NCBI GenBank assembly: GCA_016290695.1
Contig: JAEEUX010000006.1
Span: 1-22,119, forward strand
Length of the DNA stretch: 22,119 nucleotides
Direction of reading: 5' to 3'
Origin: Oscillospiraceae bacterium
GTDB taxonomy: Bacteria; Bacillota; Clostridia; Oscillospirales; Oscillospiraceae
Under the pieces are notes generated by a model. That model was not told where the DNA came from, did no database searches, and saw only the letters and a program-made list of their open reading frames with translations. The translations under genes were made by a program, and so were the position numbers. Positions 1 through 10,200 of this stretch are shown piece by piece; within the stretch, counting starts at the first letter, position 1; each line of letters starts with the position of its first letter.

Positions 1-3000
1 GAATGGCTCGACCCTGTATATAACGCCATTGATTCCGCGAAAGAACTGTATAAAATCGGCGAAAAGGCCTATTCCGGCAAGCTCAGCATTAAAGAGGGAG
101 CTCAGCTCCTAATGGACTTCTACGAGAAGTATCTTGACGTAAGCGTTTCCGCAGACTTTACCGCGATAGGCGACGATAACAAGGCCGCTCTGAGCGAAAC
201 CGCGGAGCAGGCCAAGAAGATGGGCCTTGTATTCATGGCTATGTATGCCAAGATGCAGAACATCTATTCGAGCATTGCCGAGAAGGTTGACCGTGCTAAC
301 GAGATTTATACGCAGGCAAAGGATCTGGTAAATACCGTTATTAACGTAGGCAGCAGTCTTTTGAACGGTGATTTCTCGGACCTTACCAAGATACTTTCAA
401 GCGCCGGCAAGGATCTTTTTGAAACCGTCCTCAAGGCATGGCTTGACCCTGTGATGGATACCATAGACTCTGCAAAGGATATCTATTCCATTGCACAGAA
501 GGCATTTTCCGGCAATCTCAGCGCAAAAGAGGGAGCTCGTCTTCTCATGGGCTTCTATGAAAGCTATCTTGACGTTGACGTTAAGGCAGACCTCAGCGGC
601 CTGAAAACTGCTGCTGCGGGTACCTATGACGATGCACAGAAGGTTGCCGCGGCATTCATGGTAATGTATGGTAGACTGCAGAATATCTACAGCAGTCTCG
701 GCAATAAGGTGGAACGCGCCACAGAGCTCTATAATAAAGCAAAGGAAATAATAAACACCGTTGTCAAGCTCGTCAAGGCTATCGGAAGCGGAGATTTGTC
801 TCAGATTGTCGATAAAATCCTTGAAATGGGCACGGATATCGTTTCCACGGTCGTTAATTCCTGGCTCGGACAGGTTCAGGGAGCGATAGACTCCGTTAAG
901 GAACTGTATTCGATAGGGCAGCACGCCTATAAAGGCGATCTGAGCCTGAAGGATGGCGCGCAGCTTCTTGTTGATTTCTATGAAAACTATCTTGACGTAA
1001 GCGTAACTGCAGATCTCAAGGGCGTAAAAGACGCGAGTAGCCAGGCCCGCAAGGTCGCCGACGCGTTCATGGTAATGTATGCCCAGATGCGTTCGATCTA
1101 CTCCAACATCAGTACAAAGGTTGATACCGCAACAGGAGTATATAATCAGGCCAAGAGCATTATAAACACCGTTATTAAACTCGTCAGTGACCCGATGGCC
1201 GCCGTTAACGACATAGTTAATGCGGGCAAGGACGCTATATTCGATCTTCTGAATACCTATATCGACAAGATCAACGATATGATTGACTCTGTAAAGAGCA
1301 TCTACGAAATAGGGAAAAAAGCGTATGAAGGCAAGATAGATATTAAGGAAGGCGCGGAACTGCTTATTGGCTTCTGTGAAAAGTATCTCAATATAAGCAT
1401 AACCGCCGACCTCGACGCCATAGGCGAAGAAAACAAAAAAGCTGCCTCTGATACGCTTGAACAGGGGAAGAAGGTTGCGCTCGCTTTCATGGCAATGTTC
1501 GCGAGGATGAAGAACATCTATACGAGCCTCAACTCAAAGTATAGCGAGCTTACCGGTATTTATGACGAGATGATGGAAATTGTCGATACGGTAATGTCGC
1601 TGTTTACCGATCCGGCCAAGGGCGCTTATGCCCTCATTGACCTCGTCAAGAAGAGAATAATGGATAAGCTTGACGGTCTTGGAATGTATAAGGATATGTT
1701 TATGCAAATCCTTGACGTTATCGGGAACTTTGACTCCTTTGACCCAAGCACTCTCGTTGACGAGGCAATGAACTTCGCCGTGACGACGGCACGAGTTAAA
1801 GCCGACCAGGCGCTGTATTCGACAATTTACGGAATGCTTGTAACGGCGGCGACGAAGCTTGACCCGAACTCCGATTATGAATGGAGCCCCGGTGACCTCA
1901 AGAAGTCTCTGCCCACTTATCGCCTCATGACCTTCGCTGACGAGGCCGAGCTCAAGGAATACCAGGATAAGATAGCCGAGCAGAACAAGAAAAAGAAAGC
2001 TGCCGAAAAGACTGAAAAGGACAAGGCCCAAGTCGGCAACGACGGCGTGATGGTGAAAATCACCGGTATTATCCATCAGCTCGGAAACGGCGAAAACGTA
2101 ACCGATTACATAGTCGACACATCCTCTGAACCCGCTATTATAAATGACACCGTCGCCTTCAAGGGCAGCGACCTTGTCATTACGCAGGGCAAGCTGAAAA
2201 TAAGCTTCGGCGACATTGCAACCATTGACGCGGGTGAATACATAAGCAAGGCGCAAAGCATTTACGGAAGCGAAACTCCGCTCTTTGATACCCTCATAGT
2301 TTCCGGCACTGGCCAGCTCTACATAGAGGGCTCAGGCTTCGTATTCCACGAGGGTGAATGGAGCCTTGACTTCTACAACGGATTTGACAAAATCCTCGAC
2401 CCCGTAAAGGTGGAAGGAGAGGAGAAAAAGAACAATGCTTCGGAAGAAAGCGGCGCTCTCAACGAGACGGCGGCGTGGGCGATAGGCGCGCTGAACGATA
2501 TGTTCAACCCGCTCAAGGCGCTCGCTATTACGGACGTTTACTTCAACCGCCACACTCTGTTCTCCGCGCCCAGCTTCTCCGTCGCGGGCTTCGGACTGAA
2601 ATTCGATAACTATCTGCTCCGTTCGAGCGAGGTTTGCTTCGGCGGACACATCGACTTTAAGATTGTCAAGGGCGAAATCCAGAACGTATTCTTTAACAGC
2701 GAAGGTCTGCAATCCATAGAGGCCGACCTTAAATTCGACCTCGGCGGCGACCTCGGCCTCCTGCAGAAGGATGAATCCGCAGGCGGCGACCTTATCATCC
2801 ATTACTATGACCCGGATTATCGCGCGAGCTTCAAGGAGCGCGGTTATGAACCGCCTGAGGAAAAATTCGGCCTCACCTTCAACGCCAAGCTCAAGAGCGT
2901 CGGCGGCGTGGGCGTAGAGCTTGCCTTTAAGCGCGTTGCCGACGGGCGCATCCTGCCGGACATTATCGCGTTCAAGGCTGCACCGCCTCCTCCTGGAATA

Positions 3001-6000
3001 ATGGTTTACTCGAGCCTTTATCTCACCGAGATTCGCGGCGCTATCAGAGAGCTTGCCGATACCATAGCGGGCGGCTCCAGCACCGTCCCGCTCACCATTG
3101 AAGCGGGCGTTGACCTCCAGTTCGGCCAGGCTCCCGCCGTGTTTGACGGAAAGATAGACATGATTTTGAAGATGACGGGTATCGAGTTCAACGGCAAGCT
3201 CAACTATAAGGGCAAGCCCATGATCACTCAGGCGCAGATAAAGGCGCAGTGGGTGACGCCGTGGTTCGTTTCCGCATCGATGGAAATGGATGTCCTCGGC
3301 CTGAACATCATCATCGGAAAGGCAAGGCTATTCATCGGACAGAACATCGAGAAGGATCGCATAGACTTTGAAGGCTTTGTAAGCGCTGCGCTCCAGATCC
3401 CAAGCAGCATCCCGGTCGTTGGCGGCTTCCAGCTCGGACAGGTCTCCTTCGGCCTCAATAACGATAAGATTTGGGGCAGCGCCTCCGTCGGCGTAACGCC
3501 GATAGCCGTATCCGTCGGCATAACATATTACTGGAACGGCGGAATTGAGTTCGGCACCTGCGGCGAAGACCTTCCCGAGGCTTATACCTATATTCTCCTT
3601 GAAAGACCCGAGGAGGAGCCGGTTCTTGTTGCTATCGGCTCCGGCATGAGGACTGAGGCAACCTCGTGGGTGAATGAAAACACCATCCACGAAATAGAAT
3701 ACCACGCAGTGGGAGACGGCGTATCTTATCTTGATAACGGGCAGAACGATATAGGCATAGGCGGAATAGAGGTTTCCAACGAAGGCAAGACGCATTCTAT
3801 CCCTGTTGCTAATGTCGCCGAAGACCGAGACGCACTCATTGAGATAGAGTACTACGGTGAAGAGAAGTCTGCTGCGGAGCTTCAGAGTATGCTTACACTC
3901 ACAAACGGCAACGGCGGCAATTACACCATAAAGATCGGCGACATGAACAACCCGAAGCCCGGCGACAGCGCCTTTAAGCAGGAACTCGTAACCGAGGACC
4001 AGGTTAACCGCCATCTCGTTTACGTAATGGTTCCGCACGGCTATTTGACCACTCAGCCCTTCGTCCTCACTTCCACCGAGCGCGTGCAGACGAAGCTTCT
4101 CAGTACCCCCATAGCCTCCTCGCTCAGCAGCGTCACCTTTGACGAAAACGGCAGCACAAGCTATAAGGCGACCGTAAACGTAGCTGACCGGCACGACGGT
4201 GACACCGTCAGCCTGTATCTTACAAAAGAAGCAATTGACAGTACACCGAGACAGGTCGAAGCGAAGGACGACGAGGGCAATACAATCTATATTAAGAATG
4301 AAGACGGTACGGTTAAGCTCGATGCGAATAATAAGCCTGTCCCGCTTATGGTTGATGAGGATAAGGATCCCGGAGTACTCATATTCGAGGGAATCCCCGT
4401 CCCGGCAAACGGTACTGTAATTCAGGCTTTCGACCTTTCTGACATTGACAACGACGGCAATATCGACTATGCCGTTCCCGGTCTCGGAGATATCCGTGAG
4501 CTGCTTGAATCCGGCAATTATTATCTGCGTGCCGCTCTCAAGAGCGATACGGCGTTCTCTGCTATGACGAGCTCGAACTACATTGAAATAACCGACCCGA
4601 AGGCGCCTAACCCGGCAAGCGGTGTAACACTTTCAAACGCCGGAAACGGTTACTTCAACATGAGCTTTATTCCGGGCTCTGACCTTGCGAGCAACGAGCT
4701 TACAGGCTATCGCGTAGATTTTTATGATAATCAAGGCAACCTTTATTCCAATTATAACGGCCTTATATTCGATAAATCCGACCTTGACCAGAATTATACG
4801 GACGGTAACGGCAATTATGTGATCCGTCTCGGCGGCTGGACGGTAACGGGCGGCGAAGGAACGGACGAAAAGCCCTACACCTATTCGGGCCTCGAAGCCG
4901 GAAAGGTCTATACTGCCAAGGTTTACGCGGCGAGCCAGACGCCGGACGGCAACTATCATTACGCGTCTCCCGCAGAAAGCGCTTTGACAGTGCTTCCGGT
5001 TCCTCAGTACGTATATTTCACAAGTATCAGCGCCGACTCCGGCACGATGGGCTTCAAGACGATAGAAGGGGACAACGGTGAGACTATCACTACCACTTCA
5101 AGGCATCTTGTGACCAATCAGGCTGCGCCCGAGCTTACACTTGCTACAAATTACGGGGCTGCGGTAGAAGCTTATAACGGCGATACGCTCGTCGGCACGA
5201 TGGACAGCTTTGGCAAGCTGAAGCTTACAGGACTGGTTACAGACGGCGATTATGCGGTTGAGCTTCGCGCCAAAAACAATTCTACGGGTGACCTTTCCGT
5301 AACCGTTCTCTATGTAACGATAGACAGAATAGAGCCTGCGATACTTATTACGTCTCCGAGCGGCGAAAGCGTAAACTTCAACAGCTTCCAGATTACCGGT
5401 ATCACAGAGCCAGGCAGCACCATTACAGCAAACGGTCAGCCTCTTACTGTGGCTGCTGACGGCTCGTTTGCCGGAAATATTACACTGAGCATCGCGCTCG
5501 CAAGCGAGAAAATCCGCATTGAGGCCGAGGATAAAGCAGGCAATAAAAATATAGCCATTGTATCCGTGACTAACGGTGCTTTTGCTTCGCCTGTGGGTCT
5601 GAATGTTGTCAGAGCTGGAACTATGAGACCCAACACCTCGCAGCAGGTTCAGGTGTTCCTGAAATATGCTGATGGCAAGGATCCTTCCGGCGTACAGAAA
5701 TACCGTTCTGTCGCCGTTCCGAGCGAAGACAGAAACAGACTCAGTTATGATATCGTACAGGGCGACGCTATATCCGTTAACAGCAATCAGTTCTCTGCTA
5801 TACGAGAAGGTGCTTCGCTCGTTCGCGTCAGCTATAAGGTAAACGAAACACTTACGCTTTCAACGATGGTAGCGGTTCTCGTAGATGAAAAGGCAAAGGA
5901 CCCCGGCGTTATTGACGATACCTATCCCAAGGAGGGCGGTACCGGCGGCAGAAGCGGCGGCGACTCCTCCGGTGCGTCCGGTGATGTAGTCGTTAACGGA

Positions 6001-7134
6001 AAATCGCAGACCGTTACCCTGGACGACTCGGGCAGAAGCATCGTTAAGATAAGCGACAAGGACGATATTGACACCACGCAGACGCTTAAGGTAACTAATC
6101 TTACACATGACGCAAGCGCCTATATTCTCGAGGTGGATTCCTCTGTAGCCAAAGAACTCAGCGGGGAGAATGGCGCAGGGGTAAGCTTTACCGGCGGCAG
6201 CGCACAGATAGATCTGCCCGGCGAAAATCTTACAGGCGAGGACTTGTCCATCACAATTTCCAACCCCGATTACACGCAGCAAAAGAAAAGCAGAGCGCTT
6301 GCCGAAGAGCTCAATGCAAGCGTTGTAACACCGGGCGTAAACGTAAAGCTTTCCGGCGTTGAAATCGAGCCCGGAGACAGAGTCCTCACACGCATCGAGC
6401 TTCCCGCAGGCGCGAAGGTCAGTGACATAACGGCTCTTGTTTATACCGATGAAAACGGTAATTATACTCCCATTCCGTGGAAGCTTGATATAGCGGGCAA
6501 CACGGCATACGTCAAGTGTTATCTCCCCGGCAGCGGCACGATAGTTCCCATGAACTGCGACGTTGTTTTCAGCGATGTTAAATCCGATTACTGGGGCGCT
6601 GATGCGATCAGACAGGCGGCGGGACAGATGCTTATAAGAGGCTATGAAAACGGAACCTTCAAGCCTAACGCCCAGATCACCCGCGCTGAATACGCGACGG
6701 TTATGCTCCGCGCGGCCGGTCTCATGACCCAGCCCGGCGCTGACATCAATTATAAGGACGTTCAGGTAGGAGACTGGTATTATGACGTTGTCAGCATTGC
6801 AACCGATCTCGGCATAATGACAGGCTATGCCGACGGAAGCGCCCGTTCCAACAACAGCATCACGCGCGCCGAGAGCATGGTTATAGTCTCTCGTCTCCTC
6901 AAGCTTGAAAAGCTTGGCGAAGAGCTGAGCGAAGAAGATGTTGAATCTATCCTTGCCGGTTTCCTCGATAATGACAAGATTCCAGACTGGGCTAGAAAAG
7001 ACATTGCGCTCTGCGTAAAGAGCAGCATAATCGTCGGCAGTAACGGCGAGATCAAGGCGCAGGACCCCCTTACCCGTGTTCAGGCGGCAATAATCTCCTC
7101 AAGACTCAGCGCAGCCATAGCGGCAACCATGTAA
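1..7134 (+). CDS. Giant SLH-domain cell-surface protein, 5'-truncated by window edge
   Basis: The reading frame is open from base 1, so the gene starts outside the window; the first internal ATG (112) lies inside a repeat and is not the true start. Visible layout by nucleotide: four helical repeats (about 4-1660, with recurring FYExYLDVSV and AFMxMYAxMxxIY motifs); a Lys/Glu-rich linker (about 1950-2040); a long beta-rich region of unknown family (about 2040-3640); an FN3-like domain (about 4595-5010); an Ig-like domain with a GSTITANG turn (about 5320-5575); a BIG2-like domain (about 5595-5905); a Gly/Ser-rich hinge (about 5935-5985); a beta domain; and three SLH domains (about 6571-7125, with TRAEYATVMLR and TRAESMVIVSRL). 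SLH triplets bind pyruvylated wall polymers, so the protein is very probably displayed on the outer wall. The function of the repeats is unknown. It could be an adhesin or S-layer-associated stalk; no catalytic motif was recognised. Confidence 0.93.
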   Translation, partial: EWLDPVYNAIDSAKELYKIGEKAYSGKLSIKEGAQLLMDFYEKYLDVSVSADFTAIGDDNKAALSETAEQAKKMGLVFMAMYAKMQNIYSSIAEKVDRANEIYTQAKDLVNTVINVGSSLLNGDFSDLTKILSSAGKDLFETVLKAWLDPVMDTIDSAKDIYSIAQKAFSGNLSAKEGARLLMGFYESYLDVDVKADLSGLKTAAAGTYDDAQKVAAAFMVMYGRLQNIYSSLGNKVERATELYNKAKEIINTVVKLVKAIGSGDLSQIVDKILEMGTDIVSTVVNSWLGQVQGAIDSVKELYSIGQHAYKGDLSLKDGAQLLVDFYENYLDVSVTADLKGVKDASSQARKVADAFMVMYAQMRSIYSNISTKVDTATGVYNQAKSIINTVIKLVSDPMAAVNDIVNAGKDAIFDLLNTYIDKINDMIDSVKSIYEIGKKAYEGKIDIKEGAELLIGFCEKYLNISITADLDAIGEENKKAASDTLEQGKKVALAFMAMFARMKNIYTSLNSKYSELTGIYDEMMEIVDTVMSLFTDPAKGAYALIDLVKKRIMDKLDGLGMYKDMFMQILDVIGNFDSFDPSTLVDEAMNFAVTTARVKADQALYSTIYGMLVTAATKLDPNSDYEWSPGDLKKSLPTYRLMTFADEAELKEYQDKIAEQNKKKKAAEKTEKDKAQVGNDGVMVKITGIIHQLGNGENVTDYIVDTSSEPAIINDTVAFKGSDLVITQGKLKISFGDIATIDAGEYISKAQSIYGSETPLFDTLIVSGTGQLYIEGSGFVFHEGEWSLDFYNGFDKILDPVKVEGEEKKNNASEESGALNETAAWAIGALNDMFNPLKALAITDVYFNRHTLFSAPSFSVAGFGLKFDNYLLRSSEVCFGGHIDFKIVKGEIQNVFFNSEGLQSIEADLKFDLGGDLGLLQKDESAGGDLIIHYYDPDYRASFKERGYEPPEEKFGLTFNAKLKSVGGVGVELAFKRVADGRILPDIIAFKAAPPPPGIMVYSSLYLTEIRGAIRELADTIAGGSSTVPLTIEAGVDLQFGQAPAVFDGKIDMILKMTGIEFNGKLNYKGKPMITQAQIKAQWVTPWFVSASMEMDVLGLNIIIGKARLFIGQNIEKDRIDFEGFVSAALQIPSSIPVVGGFQLGQVSFGLNNDKIWGSASVGVTPIAVSVGITYYWNGGIEFGTCGEDLPEAYTYILLERPEEEPVLVAIGSGMRTEATSWVNENTIHEIEYHAVGDGVSYLDNGQNDIGIGGIEVSNEGKTHSIPVANVAEDRDALIEIEYYGEEKSAAELQSMLTLTNGNGGNYTIKIGDMNNPKPGDSAFKQELVTEDQVNRHLVYVMVPHGYLTTQPFVLTSTERVQTKLLSTPIASSLSSVTFDENGSTSYKATVNVADRHDGDTVSLYLTKEAIDSTPRQVEAKDDEGNTIYIKNEDGTVKLDANNKPVPLMVDEDKDPGVLIFEGIPVPANGTVIQAFDLSDIDNDGNIDYAVPGLGDIRELLESGNYYLRAALKSDTAFSAMTSSNYIEITDPKAPNPASGVTLSNAGNGYFNMSFIPGSDLASNELTGYRVDFYDNQGNLYSNYNGLIFDKSDLDQNYTDGNGNYVIRLGGWTVTGGEGTDEKPYTYSGLEAGKVYTAKVYAASQTPDGNYHYASPAESALTVLPVPQYVYFTSISADSGTMGFKTIEGDNGETITTTSRHLVTNQAAPELTLATNYGAAVEAYNGDTLVGTMDSFGKLKLTGLVTDGDYAVELRAKNNSTGDLSVTVLYVTIDRIEPAILITSPSGESVNFNSFQITGITEPGSTITANGQPLTVAADGSFAGNITLSIALASEKIRIEAEDKAGNKNIAIVSVTNGAFASPVGLNVVRAGTMRPNTSQQVQVFLKYADGKDPSGVQKYRSVAVPSEDRNRLSYDIVQGDAISVNSNQFSAIREGASLVRVSYKVNETLTLSTMVAVLVDEKAKDPGVIDDTYPKEGGTGGRSGGDSSGASGDVVVNGKSQTVTLDDSGRSIVKISDKDDIDTTQTLKVTNLTHDASAYILEVDSSVAKELSGENGAGVSFTGGSAQIDLPGENLTGEDLSITISNPDYTQQKKSRALAEELNASVVTPGVNVKLSGVEIEPGDRVLTRIELPAGAKVSDITALVYTDENGNYTPIPWKLDIAGNTAYVKCYLPGSGTIVPMNCDVVFSDVKSDYWGADAIRQAAGQMLIRGYENGTFKPNAQITRAEYATVMLRAAGLMTQPGADINYKDVQVGDWYYDVVSIATDLGIMTGYADGSARSNNSITRAESMVIVSRLLKLEKLGEELSEEDVESILAGFLDNDKIPDWARKDIALCVKSSIIVGSNGEIKAQDPLTRVQAAIISSRLSAAIAATM
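4..1660 (+). repeat. Tandem ~132-145-codon repeats within the giant surface protein
   Basis: Four in-frame units can be aligned on a WLDPV / WLGQV / YIDKI anchor, with anchor codons at 4, 439, 862 and 1258, giving lengths of 435, 423 and 396 bp. Each unit contains IDSxKxxYxIGxKAYxG, then an ExAxLLxxFYExYLDVSV segment, then an AFMxMYxxMxxIYSxx segment and a TxVxNTVI-like helix. The fourth unit decays into a related but divergent segment after about 1650. Units differ at the DNA level, so this is an old duplication. The first unit begins at the window edge, so more copies probably lie upstream. Confidence 0.85.
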
Positions 7135-7142
7135 AAAAATCA

Positions 7143-7174
7143 GCTCACAGCCCCTTAAACAAGGGGCTGTGAGC
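7143..7174 (+). terminator. Perfect 14-bp hairpin between the two surface-protein genes
   Basis: The arms GCTCACAGCCCCTT (7143-7156) and AAGGGGCTGTGAGC (7161-7174) are exact reverse complements around an AAAC loop. The stem starts 8 bases after the stop codon of the first gene. The downstream T content is weak (ATTTAATTT), so termination may be partial, and some transcripts may read into the second surface gene. On the opposite strand the hairpin is followed by a T7 run, so it could also stop antisense transcription. Confidence 0.7.
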
Positions 7175-7196
7175 GCTGCAATTTAATTTCCCGAAC

Positions 7197-7204
7197 AAGG
7201 AGGA
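7197..7204 (+). promoter_or_regulatory. Ribosome binding site fixing a TTG start
   Basis: AAGGAGGA sits 7 bases before TTG at 7212. The peptide that follows is a textbook signal sequence, so the rare TTG start is well supported. Confidence 0.85.
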
Positions 7205-7211
7205 AGACATT

Positions 7212-10200
7212 TTGAAAAAAATCATTGCTACTTTTTCTGTAATAGTCGCAATCATGCTGCTTTTTGGCGTTATGAGTCTTTCAGCTTCGGCGACAGATCC
7301 GTCTGGAAACTGGATGGATCAAAGCTTGGATACGAGTTGGTATACTTCATATACCGACAGTACGTCGTATACGATCTCAAGTGCGGAGCGACTTGCTTCG
7401 GTAGCAAAGCTTGTTAATGGCGGAACTGCGGATTTTAACGGAAAAATCCTTGAGGTTTCAGATGATATTGACCTTTCAGCTCATTATTGGGTTCCTATAG
7501 GCACGCCCGAAAGACCCTTCCGAGGTACTATTAAGGCAACCTCTCAAAGGACGATATCCGGCCTTTTCATTACATCAGACTCTGCCGTAATATCCGGCTT
7601 TACACGCTATTACGGTCTTGTGGGCTATGGTGAAGGCATTACGATAACCAATCTTAAGCTAAACGGGACCATAATCGTTTCCGGCCTCGCGAGCGACACT
7701 GATATAGTCGGCGCGGCAGCAGCCTGTGCGGGCAGATACAACACGACGGACAGCGAGGTTTCAAAGCTTATTAATGAAACAAAGATAACCGTTTCCGGGA
7801 ATGCTACGGTTAAAGCCGGAAGTGTTTTGGGCCTATCACTGAATTCAAAACTCAGCGGATGCATCAATAACGGCACAATAACCGTAAACGAAGCAGACGA
7901 CGCAATAATCGGCGGCCTTATAGGCGAGGCAGACGGAGATACCGCCATTGCAGGCAACGGCGGAGGCTCCGGCGACGCAGGCGGCGCGAGCAGCGGACCG
8001 AGCCGCAACAACGCAAAGCTTGACGTCACCGCTGACAGAGCAACGGTCGGCGGCATAATCGGCACGATAAGTTCCGGAGAGCTAACCATGACTACGCGCG
8101 AAACGCAGCAAAGTACAAGTCAGGAAGAATTCGCTAAATTCATATGGAGTATGGGCGAGATTAAGGTTATGCCCTCGTCTTTCGCGAATGTCGGAGGCTT
8201 CATCGGCTCTATTACCGGTTCGGGCAAATGTGATCTGCAGGGCGCTATATTTATAAAGAATATCACCGTAGGAAAAAATCTTGAAATAGATTCCTTTTCC
8301 GGCAATATAGGAGCAATCCTCGGCTATCAGGACTCGGATGCGAAGAGTGTGTTCACAAATTGCAGATTTACTTCCGGTCTTTCCGTCTTTAGCGGTTCTG
8401 CAACGCTGATTCAGGAATCCAACAGCAGCCCCCGCATCACGGTTATTTCTTCGGGGACGATTTATACCGGAGGCATTTACGGACGAGCTAACGAGCTGAA
8501 GCTCGTTTCCCCTATGCTCGGCTGCGAGGAGGGAACCTCAAACATTCCCATCATAAGGTCTGTCGGTAATGTCGGCGGCGTCGGAGGAATGGGTATAGCG
8601 GACTATGTTTATACGAGCGATACAGTTTGCATAACGAAGCTAAACCTCGAAACCTCCGGCACAAACGCTTCCGTCGGCGGCATATTCGGCGAAGCGGACG
8701 GCCTTAAAGATTTTGAACTCGACGCGGAGCTTCTTAAAATAACGGGACGTCAGACTCAAAGCAATATAGGTGCTCTCGTTGGTTCGTTTACAGGCGCTGC
8801 GGACGGAAACAGCATCTTTGTATTAGGCAATATAAACCTCGAAAGCAAAGCGGACTATTGCAACATAGGCGGCTTTGCGGGGAAAAGCAGCGGCATGCTT
8901 AAAAACATCAGCCTCGGTGACCGTATCGTTGTCAGAACGGCGGAGGGGTCCGGCAGTTCCATGGGCAGCCTCGTGGGCGCAAACAGCGGCAGCATAGACT
9001 TCTGCAATACCTCCGTGCAGATTAAGACAAGCACGGCTGACAACGAAGCAACGGGACGTAAGCTCTATAACCTCGCGATGGGCGGCCTCGTCGGAACCAA
9101 CAGCGGCAGCATTCGCAATTCTTACTATGATTTGCCGGTGGTCATGTCTTCGTTTAGGGAAGGAAACGGGCTTGAATCCTGCGTCGGCGGTCTTGTCGGA
9201 ACCAACAGCGGCACGGTAAAGAATTCATTTGCCGCGTGCGAGGTTGACGTTTCCAGGGTTACGCTGAGCCCCGTCTATGCGGGCGGCCTTATCGGCGCTA
9301 TGGAGGGCGGCAGCGTTACGAACTGCTACGCCGCGAACTATAACGTAACGGGCGGCGGAACGGACAGCGTCGTCGGCGGCTTTATCGGCAGATACAGCGG
9401 TACGCCCTATGTAAGCAACTGCTACACCGCAATGAGCGTAACGGGCGGCAGCACGACGGGCGGATTTTTCGGCGACTTCGGCTCGGCAAACGCAAGCAAT
9501 ATAAGCTCCTGCTTTTTCCTTTCGGACAGCGATATTAATTATTCACTGGGCGCCGCCGGTAGCGGGAATCCGGACTGGCCGAACGCCGCGCTTAAAGCGG
9601 CGGACAAGGTGGAACTCAGCTCGAAAACAAGCTTTACCGGCTGGAATTTCGACTCAATCTGGCATATCGCTAACGCTGAGGGCGCGGCGACCCCTTATCC
9701 CTCGCTTGCGCGCGAGCATGAAAACAGCGTGGCGATAAACTATGACATCCGCTGGTATACCGAAAACCCGGACGCGAGTGAGTTTACGATAAGCGACGAA
9801 GCGGATCTTGCCGGCCTCGCTGTGCTCGTAAACGGGGTGATACCGGATATCAGAGCGGTTGATTTCTCGGGCCAAATCGTCACTGTCGGCAAGGCCTTCA
9901 ACGTCCAGACTGCGTGTTGGATACCGATAGGCGACGGAAACAATCAGTTTAGGGGAACTTTTGACGGGGCAAACTATCTTATAGACGGAATTATGGAAAA
10001 CTGTCTGTTTGACAGCGTGAAGCCTTCAGTTGAATTGAAGAATCTATATCTCGAAGTATGGGATATAGACGATATCTACAATGCGGGCGCAATAGCACCG
10101 ATAAACCTCGGCGATATTGAAAACGCCCATGTCGTAGTCTCAGGTAAAATCGAAGCCGTGGACGGCAACGCAGGCGGCATCGTGGGAGATAATAGTGGAA

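Noticed and set aside
1..1660. Considered whether the regular spacing was a CRISPR array or DNA-level satellite
   Set aside because: The repeats are over 390 bases, diverged at the DNA level and conserved as protein in one frame.
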